NCBI RefSeq assembly: GCF_026013545.1
Contig: NZ_JAPDOG010000017.1
Coordinates: 1-64,000, forward strand
Length of the DNA stretch: 64,000 bases
Direction: 5' to 3'
Source of the DNA: Defluviimonas salinarum
Lineage (GTDB): Bacteria; Pseudomonadota; Alphaproteobacteria; Rhodobacterales; Rhodobacteraceae
Made by a program: the position numbers and the translations under genes. The notes under the pieces are model-generated. The model saw nothing but the letters and a program-made list of their open reading frames with translations. It was not told where the DNA came from and ran no database searches. Below, piece by piece: positions 1 through 9,176 of the stretch; position 1 is the first letter of the stretch; every line of letters begins with the position of its first letter.

Positions 1-310
1 GGCGCTGGCTCGGCTTCAGGCGGCCGTCGGCCGCACGCCGGGCCAGCCGCCGCGCGCCGCGCAGCCGAGCCCGGCCGCCCCGCGCGCCGTTCCGGCCCAG
101 CAGCCGCAGCGGCAGGCAGAAAAGCCCCGCTTCGGGATCAACACGCTCCTGAACCGCATGGCGGGTCATAACGCCGAGCAGGCCGAGCGGACGACGCCGC
201 CCCTGCGCACACGGCCTCAGGTTTCGGCCGCCTATGACGAGGAGCCGGAGGTCGATCCGGACCAGGAGCGGATCGAGATCCCTGCGTTCCTTCGGCGGCA
301 GGCGAACTGA
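1..310 (+). CDS. ftsZ: Cell division protein FtsZ, C-terminal part (5' end outside window)
   Basis: FtsZ is the tubulin-like GTPase that forms the cytokinetic ring. Only the last 102 codons or so are present (frame starts at base 2), so the GTPase domain is missing. What is seen is a Pro/Ala/Gln-rich linker, a conserved FGINTLLNRM segment typical of long alphaproteobacterial FtsZ, and the terminal peptide RIEIPAFLRRQAN, the conserved tail that binds FtsA and other membrane tethers. A strong terminator follows, so ftsZ probably ends its transcription unit here. lpxC comes next, as in many proteobacterial division clusters. The identification rests on the linker and tail, which are distinctive. 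Confidence 0.93.
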   Translation, partial: ALARLQAAVGRTPGQPPRAAQPSPAAPRAVPAQQPQRQAEKPRFGINTLLNRMAGHNAEQAERTTPPLRTRPQVSAAYDEEPEVDPDQERIEIPAFLRRQAN

Positions 311-333
311 ACGACTCACAAATTCCTGAGAGG

Positions 334-368
334 GGGTCGGCAACCGCCGGCCCTTTTCTTTTGTTTTT
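334..368 (+). terminator. Rho-independent terminator after ftsZ
   Basis: An 8-bp stem (334-341 with 346-353, one G-T wobble) with an AACC loop is followed by an interrupted T tract, TTTTCTTTTGTTTTT. It lies 24 bases after the ftsZ stop. Confidence 0.85.
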
Positions 369-440
369 CAGCTCATTGAGGGCGGAATTTGAAGTGATTG
401 GCGGGGCTTCGCCGATGATTCGAGCCAATGTTACATTCAG

Positions 441-467
441 TTGCAAAGAGTGAGTTGAGCTTATACT
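441..467 (+). promoter_or_regulatory. Possible lpxC promoter
   Basis: TTGCAA (441-446) and TATACT (462-467) are separated by only 15 bases in the AT-richer gap between the ftsZ terminator and lpxC. The hexamers are good but the spacing is short, so this is tentative. Confidence 0.35.
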
Positions 468-522
468 CGCGCCGCATTACCTCAACGTTACCAAAAACGC
501 CGGTCTTGATGCCGGGACGAGG

Positions 523-1449
523 TTGAACGTGCAGACGACGATCCGATCCACCGCCACCTTCACGGGCCACGGCCTGCATTCGGGCCTGCGCGCTCGCATG
601 TCGGTCCATCCGGCTTCGGCCGAGTATGGAATCTGGTTCCGCCGTACCGATGTGATCGGCCGCGACGCGATGGTGCAGGCGCACTGGTCGGCGGTGTCGA
701 ACGCCAAGCTCTGCACCGTGATTTCCAATGCCGCCGGGACGAGCGTCTCGACCATTGAGCACATCATGGCCGCGCTCGCCGGATGTGGCATCCAGAACGC
801 GCTGATCGAGATCGACGGGCCGGAAGTGCCGATTCTCGACGGGTCGTCGGCGCCGTTCGTCGCCGGGATCATGGCGCGCGGCGTGCGGGTGCTCGACGCG
901 CCGCTGCGGCTCTTCGAGGTGCTGAAGCCGGTCGAGGTCCGCGAGGGCGTGGCGATGGCCCGGCTCGAGCCGGCCCCGACGCTTGAGATCGACTTCGCGA
1001 TCGACTTCGCCGACGCTGCGATCGGCCGCCAGCAGAAGCGGCTGTCGATGACCAACGGCGCCTTTCTGCGCGAACTCAGCGACAGCCGGACGTTCTGCCG
1101 TCAGGCGGATGTCGAGGCGATGCGTGCCAACGGCCTCGCGCTTGGCGGCAGCTACGAGAATGCGGTGGTGGTCGAGGGCGAGCGGGTCCTGTCGCCGGGT
1201 GGCCTGCGCCATGCCGACGAGGCGGTGCGCCACAAGATGCTCGACGCGCTCGGCGACCTTGCGCTTGCGGGGGCTCCGATCCTTGGCCGCTACACCGGCA
1301 ACCGCGCCGGTCACGCGATGACCAACCGTCTGCTCCGGGCGCTCTTCGCCGATCCAAGTGCCTACAGGGTCGTCGAATCCACCGCCGAGCAGCGCCGCCT
1401 CCTGCCCGGAGCGGGTATTGATCGCGCCGATATTTCGGCCGTCGCCTGA
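523..1449 (+). CDS. lpxC: UDP-3-O-acyl-N-acetylglucosamine deacetylase LpxC
   Basis: LpxC is the Zn-dependent deacetylase that commits UDP-GlcNAc derivatives to lipid A synthesis in the cytoplasm. The 308-residue product matches the family length. The three zinc ligands are visible: His80 in TIEHIMAAL, His237 and Asp241 in HKMLDALGD. The catalytic region His264 (RAGHAMTN) and the SRTF motif (188-191) are also present. The start is a TTG at 523. It follows a purine-rich GGGACGAGG stretch, no ATG exists in frame upstream before the stop at 451, and the N-terminus aligns with the family from there (a GTG at 529 is the alternative). The weak start fits a protein whose level is normally kept tightly limited. 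Confidence 0.95.
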   Translation: MNVQTTIRSTATFTGHGLHSGLRARMSVHPASAEYGIWFRRTDVIGRDAMVQAHWSAVSNAKLCTVISNAAGTSVSTIEHIMAALAGCGIQNALIEIDGPEVPILDGSSAPFVAGIMARGVRVLDAPLRLFEVLKPVEVREGVAMARLEPAPTLEIDFAIDFADAAIGRQQKRLSMTNGAFLRELSDSRTFCRQADVEAMRANGLALGGSYENAVVVEGERVLSPGGLRHADEAVRHKMLDALGDLALAGAPILGRYTGNRAGHAMTNRLLRALFADPSAYRVVESTAEQRRLLPGAGIDRADISAVA

Positions 1450-1475
1450 GCTGGTGCACGGGTGCGAAAGGCGTT

Positions 1476-1504
1476 TTGCGCCCCGGATTTTTCTGTGCTA
1501 GACG
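1476..1504 (+). promoter_or_regulatory. Possible bamD promoter
   Basis: TTGCGC (1476-1481), a 17-base spacer and TAGACG (1499-1504), in a GTGCTAGAC context. It sits in the 124-base gap between lpxC and bamD. The -10 match is weak. A GGGTGC/GCGCCC stem overlapping it and followed by TTTTT may also act as an lpxC terminator. Confidence 0.35.
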
Positions 1505-1573
1505 AGGCCGGTGCAGGGCCGGCAAACCGGTGGACCAGCCGGAATCGAGAAGCAGAAACGGGATAGGCAAAAC

Positions 1574-2416
1574 ATGGGGCGGGCGAGAATTACGGCAAAT
1601 CTTGTCGGCAGCCTCGCGCTGGCCGCTTTTCTGTCGGCCTGTGGCGGCGGTACGCCGACGTCGGCCGAATTCGAGAAGCTCGATGCCGAGACGATCTACA
1701 AGCTGGGCGAGTACGAACTCGCCAACAGCCGCAAGGGCGCCGATGCAGTCACCTATTTCTCCGAGGTGGAGCGGCTCTATCCCTATTCCGAGTGGGCCAA
1801 GCGGGCGCTGATCATGCAGGCCTTCGCCTATCACAAGGACCGCGACTACGAGAACAGCCGCGCTTCCGCGCAGCGCTATATCGACACCTACCCGGCCGAG
1901 GAGGACGCGGCCTACGCGAAATACCTGCTCGCGCTGTCCTACTACGACCAGATCGACGAGGTCGGCCGCGACCAGGGCCTGACCTTCCAGGCGCTGCAAG
2001 CCCTGCGTGCGGTGATCGAGGAATATCCCGACAGTGACTATGCGCGCTCGGCGATCCTCAAGTTCGACCTCGCCTTCGACCATCTCGCGGCGAAGGAGAT
2101 GGAGATCGGCCGCTACTACCTCAAGCGCAACCACTACACCGCCGCGATCAACCGGTTCCGCGTCGTGGTCGAGGACTACCAGACGACGTCGCACACGCCC
2201 GAGGCGCTGCACCGGCTGGTGGAGAGCTACCTCTCGCTCGGCCTGACCGACGAGGCGCAGACCGCGGGTGCTATCCTCGGCCACAACTTCCGCTCGACCG
2301 TCTGGTACGAGGACAGCTTCCGGCTGCTGACCGGAAAGGGCCTGCAGCCCGAGGTGAAGGGCGACGGCTGGCTCGCACAGATCTACCGGCAGATGATCCG
2401 GGGCGAATGGATGTGA
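1574..2416 (+). CDS. bamD: Outer membrane assembly lipoprotein BamD
   Basis: BamD is the essential lipoprotein of the BAM complex, which inserts beta-barrel proteins into the outer membrane. The start at ATG 1574 gives a 280-residue protein with a classic lipoprotein signal ending in the lipobox LSAC (Cys23). TPR-like repeats then run through the body: YKLGEYELANSRKGADAV, a YPYSEWAKRAL unit, YIDTYPAEEDAAYAKYLLAL, and a block around RYYLKRNHYTAAINRF typical of the family. An upstream GTG at 1511 would only add a polar stretch in front of the signal peptide and is rejected. Its place between lpxC and recN is common in alphaproteobacteria. Confidence 0.94.
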   Translation: MGRARITANLVGSLALAAFLSACGGGTPTSAEFEKLDAETIYKLGEYELANSRKGADAVTYFSEVERLYPYSEWAKRALIMQAFAYHKDRDYENSRASAQRYIDTYPAEEDAAYAKYLLALSYYDQIDEVGRDQGLTFQALQALRAVIEEYPDSDYARSAILKFDLAFDHLAAKEMEIGRYYLKRNHYTAAINRFRVVVEDYQTTSHTPEALHRLVESYLSLGLTDEAQTAGAILGHNFRSTVWYEDSFRLLTGKGLQPEVKGDGWLAQIYRQMIRGEWM

Positions 2417-2449
2417 CCGTGCGCTGAGGCGCACGCTCCGGGGGCGGGC

Positions 2450-4093
2450 ATGCTCAGATCACTGGAAATCCGTGACATGCTGATCATCGAGCGGCTGGAG
2501 CTCGGCTTCCGGCCGGGTCTCAACGTGCTCACCGGCGAGACGGGCGCGGGCAAGTCGATCCTGCTGGACTGCCTCGGTTTCGTGCTCGGCTGGCGCGGCA
2601 GGGCCGAACTGGTGCGCACGGGCGCTGCGCAAGGCGAAGTGACGGCCGTTTTCGATCTGCCTGAGGGCCACGCGGCCCGCACGATCCTGGCCGAGGCGGG
2701 GCTCGATGCCGGCGATGAGCTGATCCTGCGCCGGGTGAACGCCGCCGACGGGCGCAAGACCGCCTATGTCAACGACCGCCGGACCTCGGGCGAGGTGCTG
2801 CGGGCGCTGTCGGACACGCTGATCGAGCTTCACGGCCAGCATGACGACCGCGGGCTTTTGAACCCGCGCGGGCACCGGCAGCTTCTCGATGCATTCGCGG
2901 GTGCGGATCTCGCGCCGGCACGGCGCGCCTGGGCGGCGCGCGCGGCCGCGCGCCGGGCACTCGAGGCCGCCGAGGCCGATCTCGCCGAAATGCGCGCCGA
3001 GGAGGATTACCTGCGCCATGCTGTGGCGGAGCTGGACGCGCTCGACCCGATGCCGGGCGAGGAGGCGGAACTCGACGCAAGGCGAAGGACGATGCAAGCC
3101 GCGGCGCGGATCCGCGAGGATATCTCGCGCGCGGTCCAGGCGCTCGGGTCGGACGGCGCCGAGGGGCTGATGGCCGATGCGAGGCGCTGGCTCGATGGCG
3201 CGGCGGAGAAGGCCGAGGGTAGGCTCGACGGTGCGATCGCGGCGTTGGAGCGGGCCCTGACCGAACTCGGCGAGGCGGCGCAGGGGGCTGAGACCTGCCT
3301 TGAGGCGCTGAGCTTCGACCCGCGCGAGATCGAGGCGGTCGAGGAGCGGCTGTTCGCGATCCGCGGGCTCGCTCGCAAGCACGGGGTGCTCGCCGACGAC
3401 CTTGGCGGGTTCGCCGGGGAGCTGCGCGGCCGGCTCGCGGCCGTCGATGGCGGGGCGGAGAATATCCGCAGCCTCACCGAAGCGGTGGCGGCGGCGGATG
3501 CCACCTATGATGTTGCTGCGGCGGCGCTGAGTGATACCCGGCGAGAAGCGGCTGTGCGGCTGGATGCGGGCGTGGCGGCGGAGCTTGCGCCCTTGAAGAT
3601 GGAGCGCGCCCATTTCGCCACGGAGATCACTCCGGGCGAGGCCGGGCCGGAGGGCTGCGACCAGGTCGCCTTCACGGTCGCGACCAATCCCGGGGCGCCG
3701 GCGGGAGCGCTGAACCGGATCGCCTCAGGGGGCGAGCTCTCGCGGTTCCTTCTTGCCCTCAAGGTCGTCCTGGCGCGCGGCGGCGAGGCTCTGACGATGA
3801 TCTTCGACGAGATCGACCGCGGCGTCGGCGGCGCGACCGCCGACGCGGTGGGTCGCCGGCTCGCGCGGCTCGCCGAGACGGCGCAGATCCTCGTCGTGAC
3901 CCACAGCCCGCAGGTCGCGGCGCGCGGCGCCCATCACTGGCGGGTGGAAAAGCGCGTTGCGGCGGGGATGACGACATCGACGGTCGTGCCGCTTGCTCCG
4001 GCGGAACGGATCGGCGAACTGGCGCGGATGCTCTCGGGCGAGAATGTCACCGACGCGGCCCGCGACGCCGCGCGTGCGCTTCTGACCGGCTGA
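2450..4093 (+). CDS. recN: DNA repair protein RecN
   Basis: RecN is an SMC-like ATPase that acts on double-strand breaks before RecA loading. The 547-residue product has Walker A GETGAGKS (29-36), a QHDD segment near 130, a long Ala/Glu-rich helical coiled coil (about 155-380), the ABC signature SGGELS (426-431), Walker B MIFDEID (450-456) and the switch His485 (VTHSPQVA). All catalytic parts are intact. The gene starts 33 bases after bamD and is probably co-transcribed with it. No LexA-type operator was obvious, but the gap is very short. Confidence 0.96.
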   Translation: MLRSLEIRDMLIIERLELGFRPGLNVLTGETGAGKSILLDCLGFVLGWRGRAELVRTGAAQGEVTAVFDLPEGHAARTILAEAGLDAGDELILRRVNAADGRKTAYVNDRRTSGEVLRALSDTLIELHGQHDDRGLLNPRGHRQLLDAFAGADLAPARRAWAARAAARRALEAAEADLAEMRAEEDYLRHAVAELDALDPMPGEEAELDARRRTMQAAARIREDISRAVQALGSDGAEGLMADARRWLDGAAEKAEGRLDGAIAALERALTELGEAAQGAETCLEALSFDPREIEAVEERLFAIRGLARKHGVLADDLGGFAGELRGRLAAVDGGAENIRSLTEAVAAADATYDVAAAALSDTRREAAVRLDAGVAAELAPLKMERAHFATEITPGEAGPEGCDQVAFTVATNPGAPAGALNRIASGGELSRFLLALKVVLARGGEALTMIFDEIDRGVGGATADAVGRRLARLAETAQILVVTHSPQVAARGAHHWRVEKRVAAGMTTSTVVPLAPAERIGELARMLSGENVTDAARDAARALLTG

Positions 4094-4140
4094 GGCTCAC
4101 CGAAAGGCGGCGCCCGTTCCGGGCGCCACGAGATCTCTCG

Positions 4141-4160
4141 CCCCCTGCTTCGGCAGGGGG
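4141..4160 (+). terminator. UUCG hairpin after recN
   Basis: A perfect 8-bp stem, CCCCCTGC (4141-4148) with GCAGGGGG (4153-4160), is closed by a TTCG tetraloop. No T tract follows, so it may stabilise or block a transcript end rather than act as an intrinsic terminator. It lies in the 304-base gene-free gap between recN and proS, together with the palindrome at 4169-4248. Confidence 0.55.
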
Positions 4161-4168
4161 CTCGGATT

Positions 4169-4248
4169 TGCCTCCGGCGGGGATACTTGGGGCAAGATGA
4201 AGGCGCGGTCGCGGTTTCGCCTTGCCGGAAATATCCCCGCCGGAGGCA
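4169..4248. repeat. Intergenic palindromic repeat element
   Basis: A 17-base perfect inverted repeat, TGCCTCCGGCGGGGATA (4169-4185) with its complement at 4232-4248, flanks an inner arm pair GGCAAG (4191-4196)/CTTGCC (4221-4226). The whole can fold into one long hairpin. I recall elements with this CTCCGGCGGGGATA core as common between genes in Rhodobacteraceae. This is the only copy I saw in the window. Confidence 0.7.
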
Positions 4249-4397
4249 CCTGAGCCGACGCACGGAACGCGCGGCAGGCGAGGTGGGAACATTGGCCCGG
4301 AACGGGCCTCCGCCGGATACCGGCGTGGCCGCCCGCTTGCCTGATGCCGGTCTTTGGCATAAGCGGGGACGAACGACTTCCAAGGATCGAGACCCAG

Positions 4398-5735
4398 ATG
4401 CGTCTTTCCCGCTATTTCCTGCCCGTCCTCAAGGAAAACCCCGCCGACGCGCAGATCGTCAGCCACCGCTACATGCTGCGCGCGGGCATGATCAAGCAGC
4501 AGGCCGCCGGGATCTATTCCTGGCTGCCGATGGGCTTCCGGGTCCTCAAGCGCATCGAGGAGATCGTGCACCAGGAACAGATCCGCGCCGGCCATATCCC
4601 GATGCTGATGCCGACGCTCCAGCCCGCCGATCTCTGGCGCGAGTCCGGGCGCTACGACGATTACGGCGAGGAGATGCTGCGCATCACTGACCGCCACAAG
4701 CGCGACATGCTCTACGGGCCGACGAACGAGGAGATGATCACCGACATCTTCCGCGCCCATGTCGGCTCCTACAAGGACCTGCCGCTGACGCTCTACCACG
4801 TCCAGTGGAAGTTCCGCGACGAGATCCGCCCGCGCTTCGGCGTCATGCGCGGCCGCGAGTTCTACATGAAGGACGGCTACAATTTCGACCTGACGAAGGA
4901 AGACGCGCTGCACGCCTACAACCGCCATCTGGTCAGCTATCTGCGCACCTATGAGCGGATGGGTCTGCAGGCGATCCCGATGCGCGCCGACAGCGGGCCG
5001 ATCGGCGGCGACGACACCCATGAATTCCTCGTCCTCGCCGCGACTGGCGAAAGCGAGGTCTTCTACGACAGCGCCATCACCGACCTGAAGTTCGGTGACC
5101 GCGAGATCGACTACGACGATCACGCCGCCTGCCGCGGGGTGCTGGAGGAGTTCACCTCGCGCTATGCCCGCACCGACGAGACCCATGACGAGGCGGTGTT
5201 CAGCCAGATCCCCGAGGAGCGCCGCCGGGTGGCGCGCGGCATCGAGGTCGGCCAGATCTTCTACTTCGGCACCAAGTATTCCGAGCCGATGGGCGCCATG
5301 GTCGTCAACGACAAGGGTGAGCGGGTGCCGGTCCACATGGGCTCGCACGGGATCGGCGTGTCGCGGCTTGTCGGCGCCATCATCGAGGCATCCCACGACG
5401 AGAAGGGCATCATCTGGCCCGAGGGTGTCACGCCCTTCCACTGCGGCATCGTCAACCTCAAGCAGGGCGACGCGGCGACCGACGCGGCCTGCGCCGAGAT
5501 CTACGGCGCGCTCACCGCGAAGGGGCTCGAGCCGCTCTATGACGACCGCGACGAGCGGGCGGGCGCGAAGTTCGCGACGATGGACCTGATCGGCCTGCCG
5601 TGGCGGATCACCGTCGGCCCGCGCGGCCTCGCCGCCGGCAAGGTCGAGGTCACCTCGCGCCGCACCGGAGAGAGCGAGGAGATGAGCGTGCTCGCCGCGG
5701 TCGACCGGATCGCCGCGCTCTACAAGGGCGTCTGA
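4398..5735 (+). CDS. proS: Prolyl-tRNA synthetase (short alphaproteobacterial type)
   Basis: ProS charges tRNA-Pro with proline using ATP. The 445-residue length fits the short form that lacks the large editing insertion of the E. coli enzyme. Class II motifs are visible: motif 2 as [18 protein letters not shown] and motif 3 as [11 protein letters not shown]. An anticodon-binding domain ([12 protein letters not shown] onward, [20 protein letters not shown]) occupies the C-terminus. The start at ATG 4398 (MRLSRYFLP) matches the family N-terminus. An in-frame ATG at 4344 would add 18 unrelated residues. It follows the recN-proS gap with its two hairpins and is therefore probably a new transcription unit. 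Confidence 0.95.
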   Translation: MRLSRYFLPVLKENPADAQIVSHRYMLRAGMIKQQAAGIYSWLPMGFRVLKRIEEIVHQEQIRAGHIPMLMPTLQPADLWRESGRYDDYGEEMLRITDRHKRDMLYGPTNEEMITDIFRAHVGSYKDLPLTLYHVQWKFRDEIRPRFGVMRGREFYMKDGYNFDLTKEDALHAYNRHLVSYLRTYERMGLQAIPMRADSGPIGGDDTHEFLVLAATGESEVFYDSAITDLKFGDREIDYDDHAACRGVLEEFTSRYARTDETHDEAVFSQIPEERRRVARGIEVGQIFYFGTKYSEPMGAMVVNDKGERVPVHMGSHGIGVSRLVGAIIEASHDEKGIIWPEGVTPFHCGIVNLKQGDAATDAACAEIYGALTAKGLEPLYDDRDERAGAKFATMDLIGLPWRITVGPRGLAAGKVEVTSRRTGESEEMSVLAAVDRIAALYKGV

Positions 5736-5738
5736 CCC

Positions 5739-6374
5739 GTGGCCGAGATCATGGCCTTCGGCGACAGCCTGACCTGGGGCTCGCGTCCCGATGGCCTTGG
5801 CCGTCACGCGGCGGAGGATCGCTGGCCGAACGTGCTCGCCGCCGGGCTCGAGGGTGTCAGGGTCGCCGCCGAGGGGCTGCGTGGTCGCTCCACGGCCTAC
5901 GACCGTCAGTCCGCGTCCTGCGACATGAACGGCGCGCGGATCCTGCCGGTGCTCCTGCACAGCCACGCGCCGCTCGACGCGGTCGTGGTCATGCTCGGTA
6001 GCAACGATATCTGGGAAGACCATCCGGTGTGGCGGGTGCGGGACGGGTTGATGCGGGTCGTCGAGGTGATCCAGCACCATGCCTACCGGTTGCCCGCGCC
6101 GCACCGTCCGGACGTGCTGCTCGTCGCGCCGCCGGCGATGGTCGCCTGTGCCGACCCCGACGTCACGCCCTCCAAGATCGCGGCTTCCGAGGCCTATGCC
6201 GAGGTCGTACAGCGGGTGGCCGAGGCCCATGCGCTGCCCTGGTTCGACGCGGGGACCGTGGCGCGGGCCTCGGTGCTCGATGGCGTCCATCTCGACGCCG
6301 AGGCGACGCGGGCCGTGGGGCGCGCCCTCCGTGCTCCGGTCGCGACGCTTCTCTCGGCGCGCGAAACGCGCTAG
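5739..6374 (+). CDS. SGNH/GDSL hydrolase (arylesterase-like)
   Basis: A serine esterase of the SGNH family, 211 residues. Block I FGDSLTWG carries the nucleophilic Ser, block III is MLGSNDIW, and the catalytic Asp/His pair lies in LDGVHLD near the C-terminus. No signal peptide is seen, so it is probably cytoplasmic. The closest type appears to be the lysophospholipase/arylesterase group. The substrate cannot be told from sequence. GTG 5739 begins 3 bases after proS; an ATG at 5751 just before FGDSL is an alternative start. Confidence 0.8.
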   Translation: MAEIMAFGDSLTWGSRPDGLGRHAAEDRWPNVLAAGLEGVRVAAEGLRGRSTAYDRQSASCDMNGARILPVLLHSHAPLDAVVVMLGSNDIWEDHPVWRVRDGLMRVVEVIQHHAYRLPAPHRPDVLLVAPPAMVACADPDVTPSKIAASEAYAEVVQRVAEAHALPWFDAGTVARASVLDGVHLDAEATRAVGRALRAPVATLLSARETR

Positions 6375-6402
6375 AGAGGAACCGGGGGCAGGAGGCGGAT
6401 CG

Positions 6403-6894
6403 GTGCTCAAGGTCTTGAGTTTCGCGGGCGCGCTCGCCGGCGCGGCGGCCCTGTCGCAGTTCCCCGAATTCTCGCAACAGTACCTCCAGAGGCTCGGCGG
6501 GCAGGTCGACGCCCTCGGCCAGATCACGGCGGAATTCGACGCCTCCGCCGAAAAGGCGGGGCTGAGCCGCGACGCGGCGCTGGCGTCCATGTCGGGAACC
6601 GAGTTCCTGGGTTACCGCCAGGAGGACATGCGCCGCGCCTTCGCGCGCCACGAGCGCCTGTCGTCGGACCTCGCGCTCCTGCGCGTCGCCGGGCCGTTCG
6701 AGCGGGTGCTCCTGCCGCACCGCTTCGCCGACCGCGCCCTGCTGGAGGCGACCTGGGCGGATTTCAAGCCGGCGATGCCGGTGACGACCGCCGGTCTGGC
6801 GACGGCCGGGGCGGGCTTTGCCGGAGGCTGGGCGGCGGTGGCGGGGCTCCTGTCGCTGCTCCTCTCGCCTTTCCGCCGCCGGCGCCTCGACTAG
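6403..6894 (+). CDS. DUF2937-like membrane protein
   Basis: A 163-residue protein of unknown function. It has a hydrophobic N-terminal helix (LSFAGALAGAAAL), a central helical region rich in Gln and Ala (QQYLQRLGGQVDAL), and a C-terminal hydrophobic helix (GGWAAVAGLLSLLLS) followed by basic residues RRRR. This layout resembles the DUF2937 family. The GTG start at 6403 has a good GGAGG site upstream. It follows the GDSL gene by 28 bases and converges with the next gene, leaving only 3 bases between the stops. Confidence 0.6.
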   Translation: MLKVLSFAGALAGAAALSQFPEFSQQYLQRLGGQVDALGQITAEFDASAEKAGLSRDAALASMSGTEFLGYRQEDMRRAFARHERLSSDLALLRVAGPFERVLLPHRFADRALLEATWADFKPAMPVTTAGLATAGAGFAGGWAAVAGLLSLLLSPFRRRRLD

Positions 6895-6897
6895 CGG

Positions 6898-7725
6898 TCA
6901 GTTCGCAAGCCCCGCCTCGGTGAGGTAGGTGGCCATCCCCTCGACATTCATCGGCCGCCAGTCGGCATACTGGCCCCAGCCGGAATAGGCGTCCATCGTC
7001 ACCTCGGCCTGAAGTTCGGCGACCGACTTGCCGGCCTTGAGCCCGTCGAGCACCGCTGCGCGCAGTTCCTCGATATAGACGCGGGTCGGCGCGAGATCGG
7101 CATGGGTGCCGATCCGGCCGTGACCGGGCGCGAAGGTCTCGAAATCGAGGCTCTCGGCCTTGGCGATCTGTTGGGTCCAGTCGTCGATATTGGCGCCACC
7201 GAAGGTCTGGTAGGGCAGCCGTTCCGGCGAGGAGACATCGACAATGAAGCCCACGTTCTCGGGCCGCACCACGACCGCGATCATGTCCTCGCCGTGGCCC
7301 GGGCCGAGATAGGTGAGCTCGAAGGTCTTGCCGCCAAGCTCGAAAGAATGCGTATCGGCGAAGCGTTCGGTCGGGGTGACGCCGTCGATCTCGGCGGGCG
7401 CGTTCTCATGCGCTATGACATGGGCGCCCTCGTAGACCGCCCCGCCCGAGGCGTGGTCGGCGTGGGAATGCGAATAGATCAGGTGGGTGACCGGCTGGTC
7501 GGTGACCTGGGCCAGGTTCTCCTTCAGCCAGGTCGCGGCCTCGGCGTCGATCGGGTCGACGACGACTGTGCCCTCGCCGGTCGCCACGACCAGCGAGTAA
7601 TGGAAGTTGTTCTGGAACCGGTAGACGTCGCCCGCGACGTTCTCGATCGCGCGGGTCGCTTCCTGGGCAAACGCGGATGTCGAGAGCGCGAGCGCCGCCG
7701 CGAGCGAAAGGGTGATCCGTGTCAT
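6898..7725 (-). CDS. Secreted metallo-beta-lactamase-fold hydrolase
   Basis: A 275-residue MBL-fold metallohydrolase. The start at ATG 7725 is preceded by a GGGAGG site and opens with a Sec signal peptide (SLAAALALSTSAFA, cleavage before QEATRAIEN). The zinc motif HSHADH is intact, and further metal ligands are likely in GPGHGED and APGHGRIG. The mature enzyme should be periplasmic. A lactonase- or thiolesterase-type activity is possible but the substrate cannot be assigned. It is transcribed away from lolC. Confidence 0.82.
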   Translation of the reverse strand: MTRITLSLAAALALSTSAFAQEATRAIENVAGDVYRFQNNFHYSLVVATGEGTVVVDPIDAEAATWLKENLAQVTDQPVTHLIYSHSHADHASGGAVYEGAHVIAHENAPAEIDGVTPTERFADTHSFELGGKTFELTYLGPGHGEDMIAVVVRPENVGFIVDVSSPERLPYQTFGGANIDDWTQQIAKAESLDFETFAPGHGRIGTHADLAPTRVYIEELRAAVLDGLKAGKSVAELQAEVTMDAYSGWGQYADWRPMNVEGMATYLTEAGLAN

Positions 7726-7895
7726 GTCGTCCTCCCGTTGTTCGTGCGCGCGAATGATGCGGGGCATGGGGGCAGGGGGGCAACGCGCGCGCCCATCACG
7801 TTCCGGTGAGCGGGTGCCGGGCCGGCGGGCTCCCGCGCCTTGACCCGGCGCGCCATTCGGCGCATGTGTCCGCCCGACCAGAGAGGGAGCAGACC

Positions 7896-9176
7896 TTGGC
7901 GACCGCGCCGTTTTCCGCCTTCGAATTCATGATCGCCTGGCGCTACCTGCGCGCGCGCCGCGCCGAGGGGGGGGTCAGTGTAATGACCTGGATCAGCCTC
8001 ATCGGCATCGCGCTCGGCGTGATGGCGCTGATCGTGACGTTGGCGGTCCGGGCCGGATTCCGGACCGAGTTCGTCGATACCATCCTCGGCTCGAACGCCC
8101 ATGTCGCGGTGAGTCGCGCGACCTGGGTCGACGAGAATGGCGTATCCAGCCGGGCGATCCCCGAGGCCGGGCGGCTGGCAGAGACGGTCCGCGCCATTCC
8201 CGGCGTCACCCGCGCCGCGCCCATCATCCGCGGCCAGGCGATGGCAACGCTGAACGACCGTTCCAACGTCGCCGAGGTCTATGGCATTTCGCTCGACGAC
8301 CTGAAGACGATCCCGCGGGTCGCGGGCTCGGACGAGGCGCTCGGCGATATCGAACGGTTCGGCGAGGGCATGGCGATCGGCGTCGGGATCGCCCGCGATC
8401 TCGGCGTCGGCATCGGCGACCGGGTGAAGCTCATTCAGCCGAGCGGGGCGAAGACCGCCTTCGGCACGAGCCCACGCGTCAATGCCTACGAGGTCGTCTA
8501 TATCTTCTCGGCCGGGCGCTGGGATATCGACCGCACAAGGATCTACCTGCCCTACGAGGAGGCGCAGAGCTTCTTCAACCGCGAGGCCGGGGCCGACGAG
8601 ATCGAGGTCTATGTCGCCGATCCCGAGGCGATCGACAGCTACGGCCCGGCGCTCTACGAGGCCGGCGGCGACGGCACCATCCTCTGGACCTGGCGCGATT
8701 CCTCGGGCGCATTCCTCAACGCGCTCGACATCGAGGATGACGTGATGTTCCTGATCCTCGCGCTCGTTGTGATGATCGCGGCGCTGAACATCACCTCGGG
8801 CCTCGTGATGCTGGTGAAGAACAAGGGCCGCGACATCGGCATCCTCAGGACCATGGGCCTGACCGAGGGCTCGGTGTTGCGGGTCTTCTTCCTCTGCGGC
8901 GCGTTCACCGGCGTGATCGGAACGCTGGCGGGCGTGGTCCTTGGCTGCGTCATCGCGCTCAACATCGACGCGATCATGTCGGCGATCAATTGGATGACCG
9001 GCGGCGGTGCCTGGGACCCCTCGATCCGCGGGATCTACCGGCTTCCGGCCGAGCTTCGCGCCTGGGACCTGGGGCGTGCGGTCGGGCTGTCGCTGCTGCT
9101 GTCGTTCCTTGTCACGATCTTCCCGGCGCGGCGGGCCGCGCGGATGAACCCGGTGGAGGCGCTGCGCTATGAGTGA
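7896..9176 (+). CDS. lolC: Lipoprotein-releasing ABC transporter permease LolC/LolE
   Basis: The inner-membrane permease that extracts mature lipoproteins and hands them to LolA. The TTG start at 7896 has a GGGAG site 6 bases upstream, gives 426 residues, and begins in the conserved FEFMIAWRYLRARR segment. One N-terminal membrane helix (SLIGIALGVMALIVTL) is followed by a large periplasmic domain (about 50-280) and three C-terminal helices of the FtsX type, ending with the [17 protein letters not shown] motif. Only one permease gene is present, as in most alphaproteobacteria, so it would form a homodimer. It overlaps lolD by 8 bases. Confidence 0.93.
   Translation: MATAPFSAFEFMIAWRYLRARRAEGGVSVMTWISLIGIALGVMALIVTLAVRAGFRTEFVDTILGSNAHVAVSRATWVDENGVSSRAIPEAGRLAETVRAIPGVTRAAPIIRGQAMATLNDRSNVAEVYGISLDDLKTIPRVAGSDEALGDIERFGEGMAIGVGIARDLGVGIGDRVKLIQPSGAKTAFGTSPRVNAYEVVYIFSAGRWDIDRTRIYLPYEEAQSFFNREAGADEIEVYVADPEAIDSYGPALYEAGGDGTILWTWRDSSGAFLNALDIEDDVMFLILALVVMIAALNITSGLVMLVKNKGRDIGILRTMGLTEGSVLRVFFLCGAFTGVIGTLAGVVLGCVIALNIDAIMSAINWMTGGGAWDPSIRGIYRLPAELRAWDLGRAVGLSLLLSFLVTIFPARRAARMNPVEALRYE

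Noticed and set aside
1511-1573. Upstream GTG start for bamD
   Set aside because: It would put a polar stretch before the lipoprotein signal; ATG 1574 gives a normal signal peptide and lipobox.
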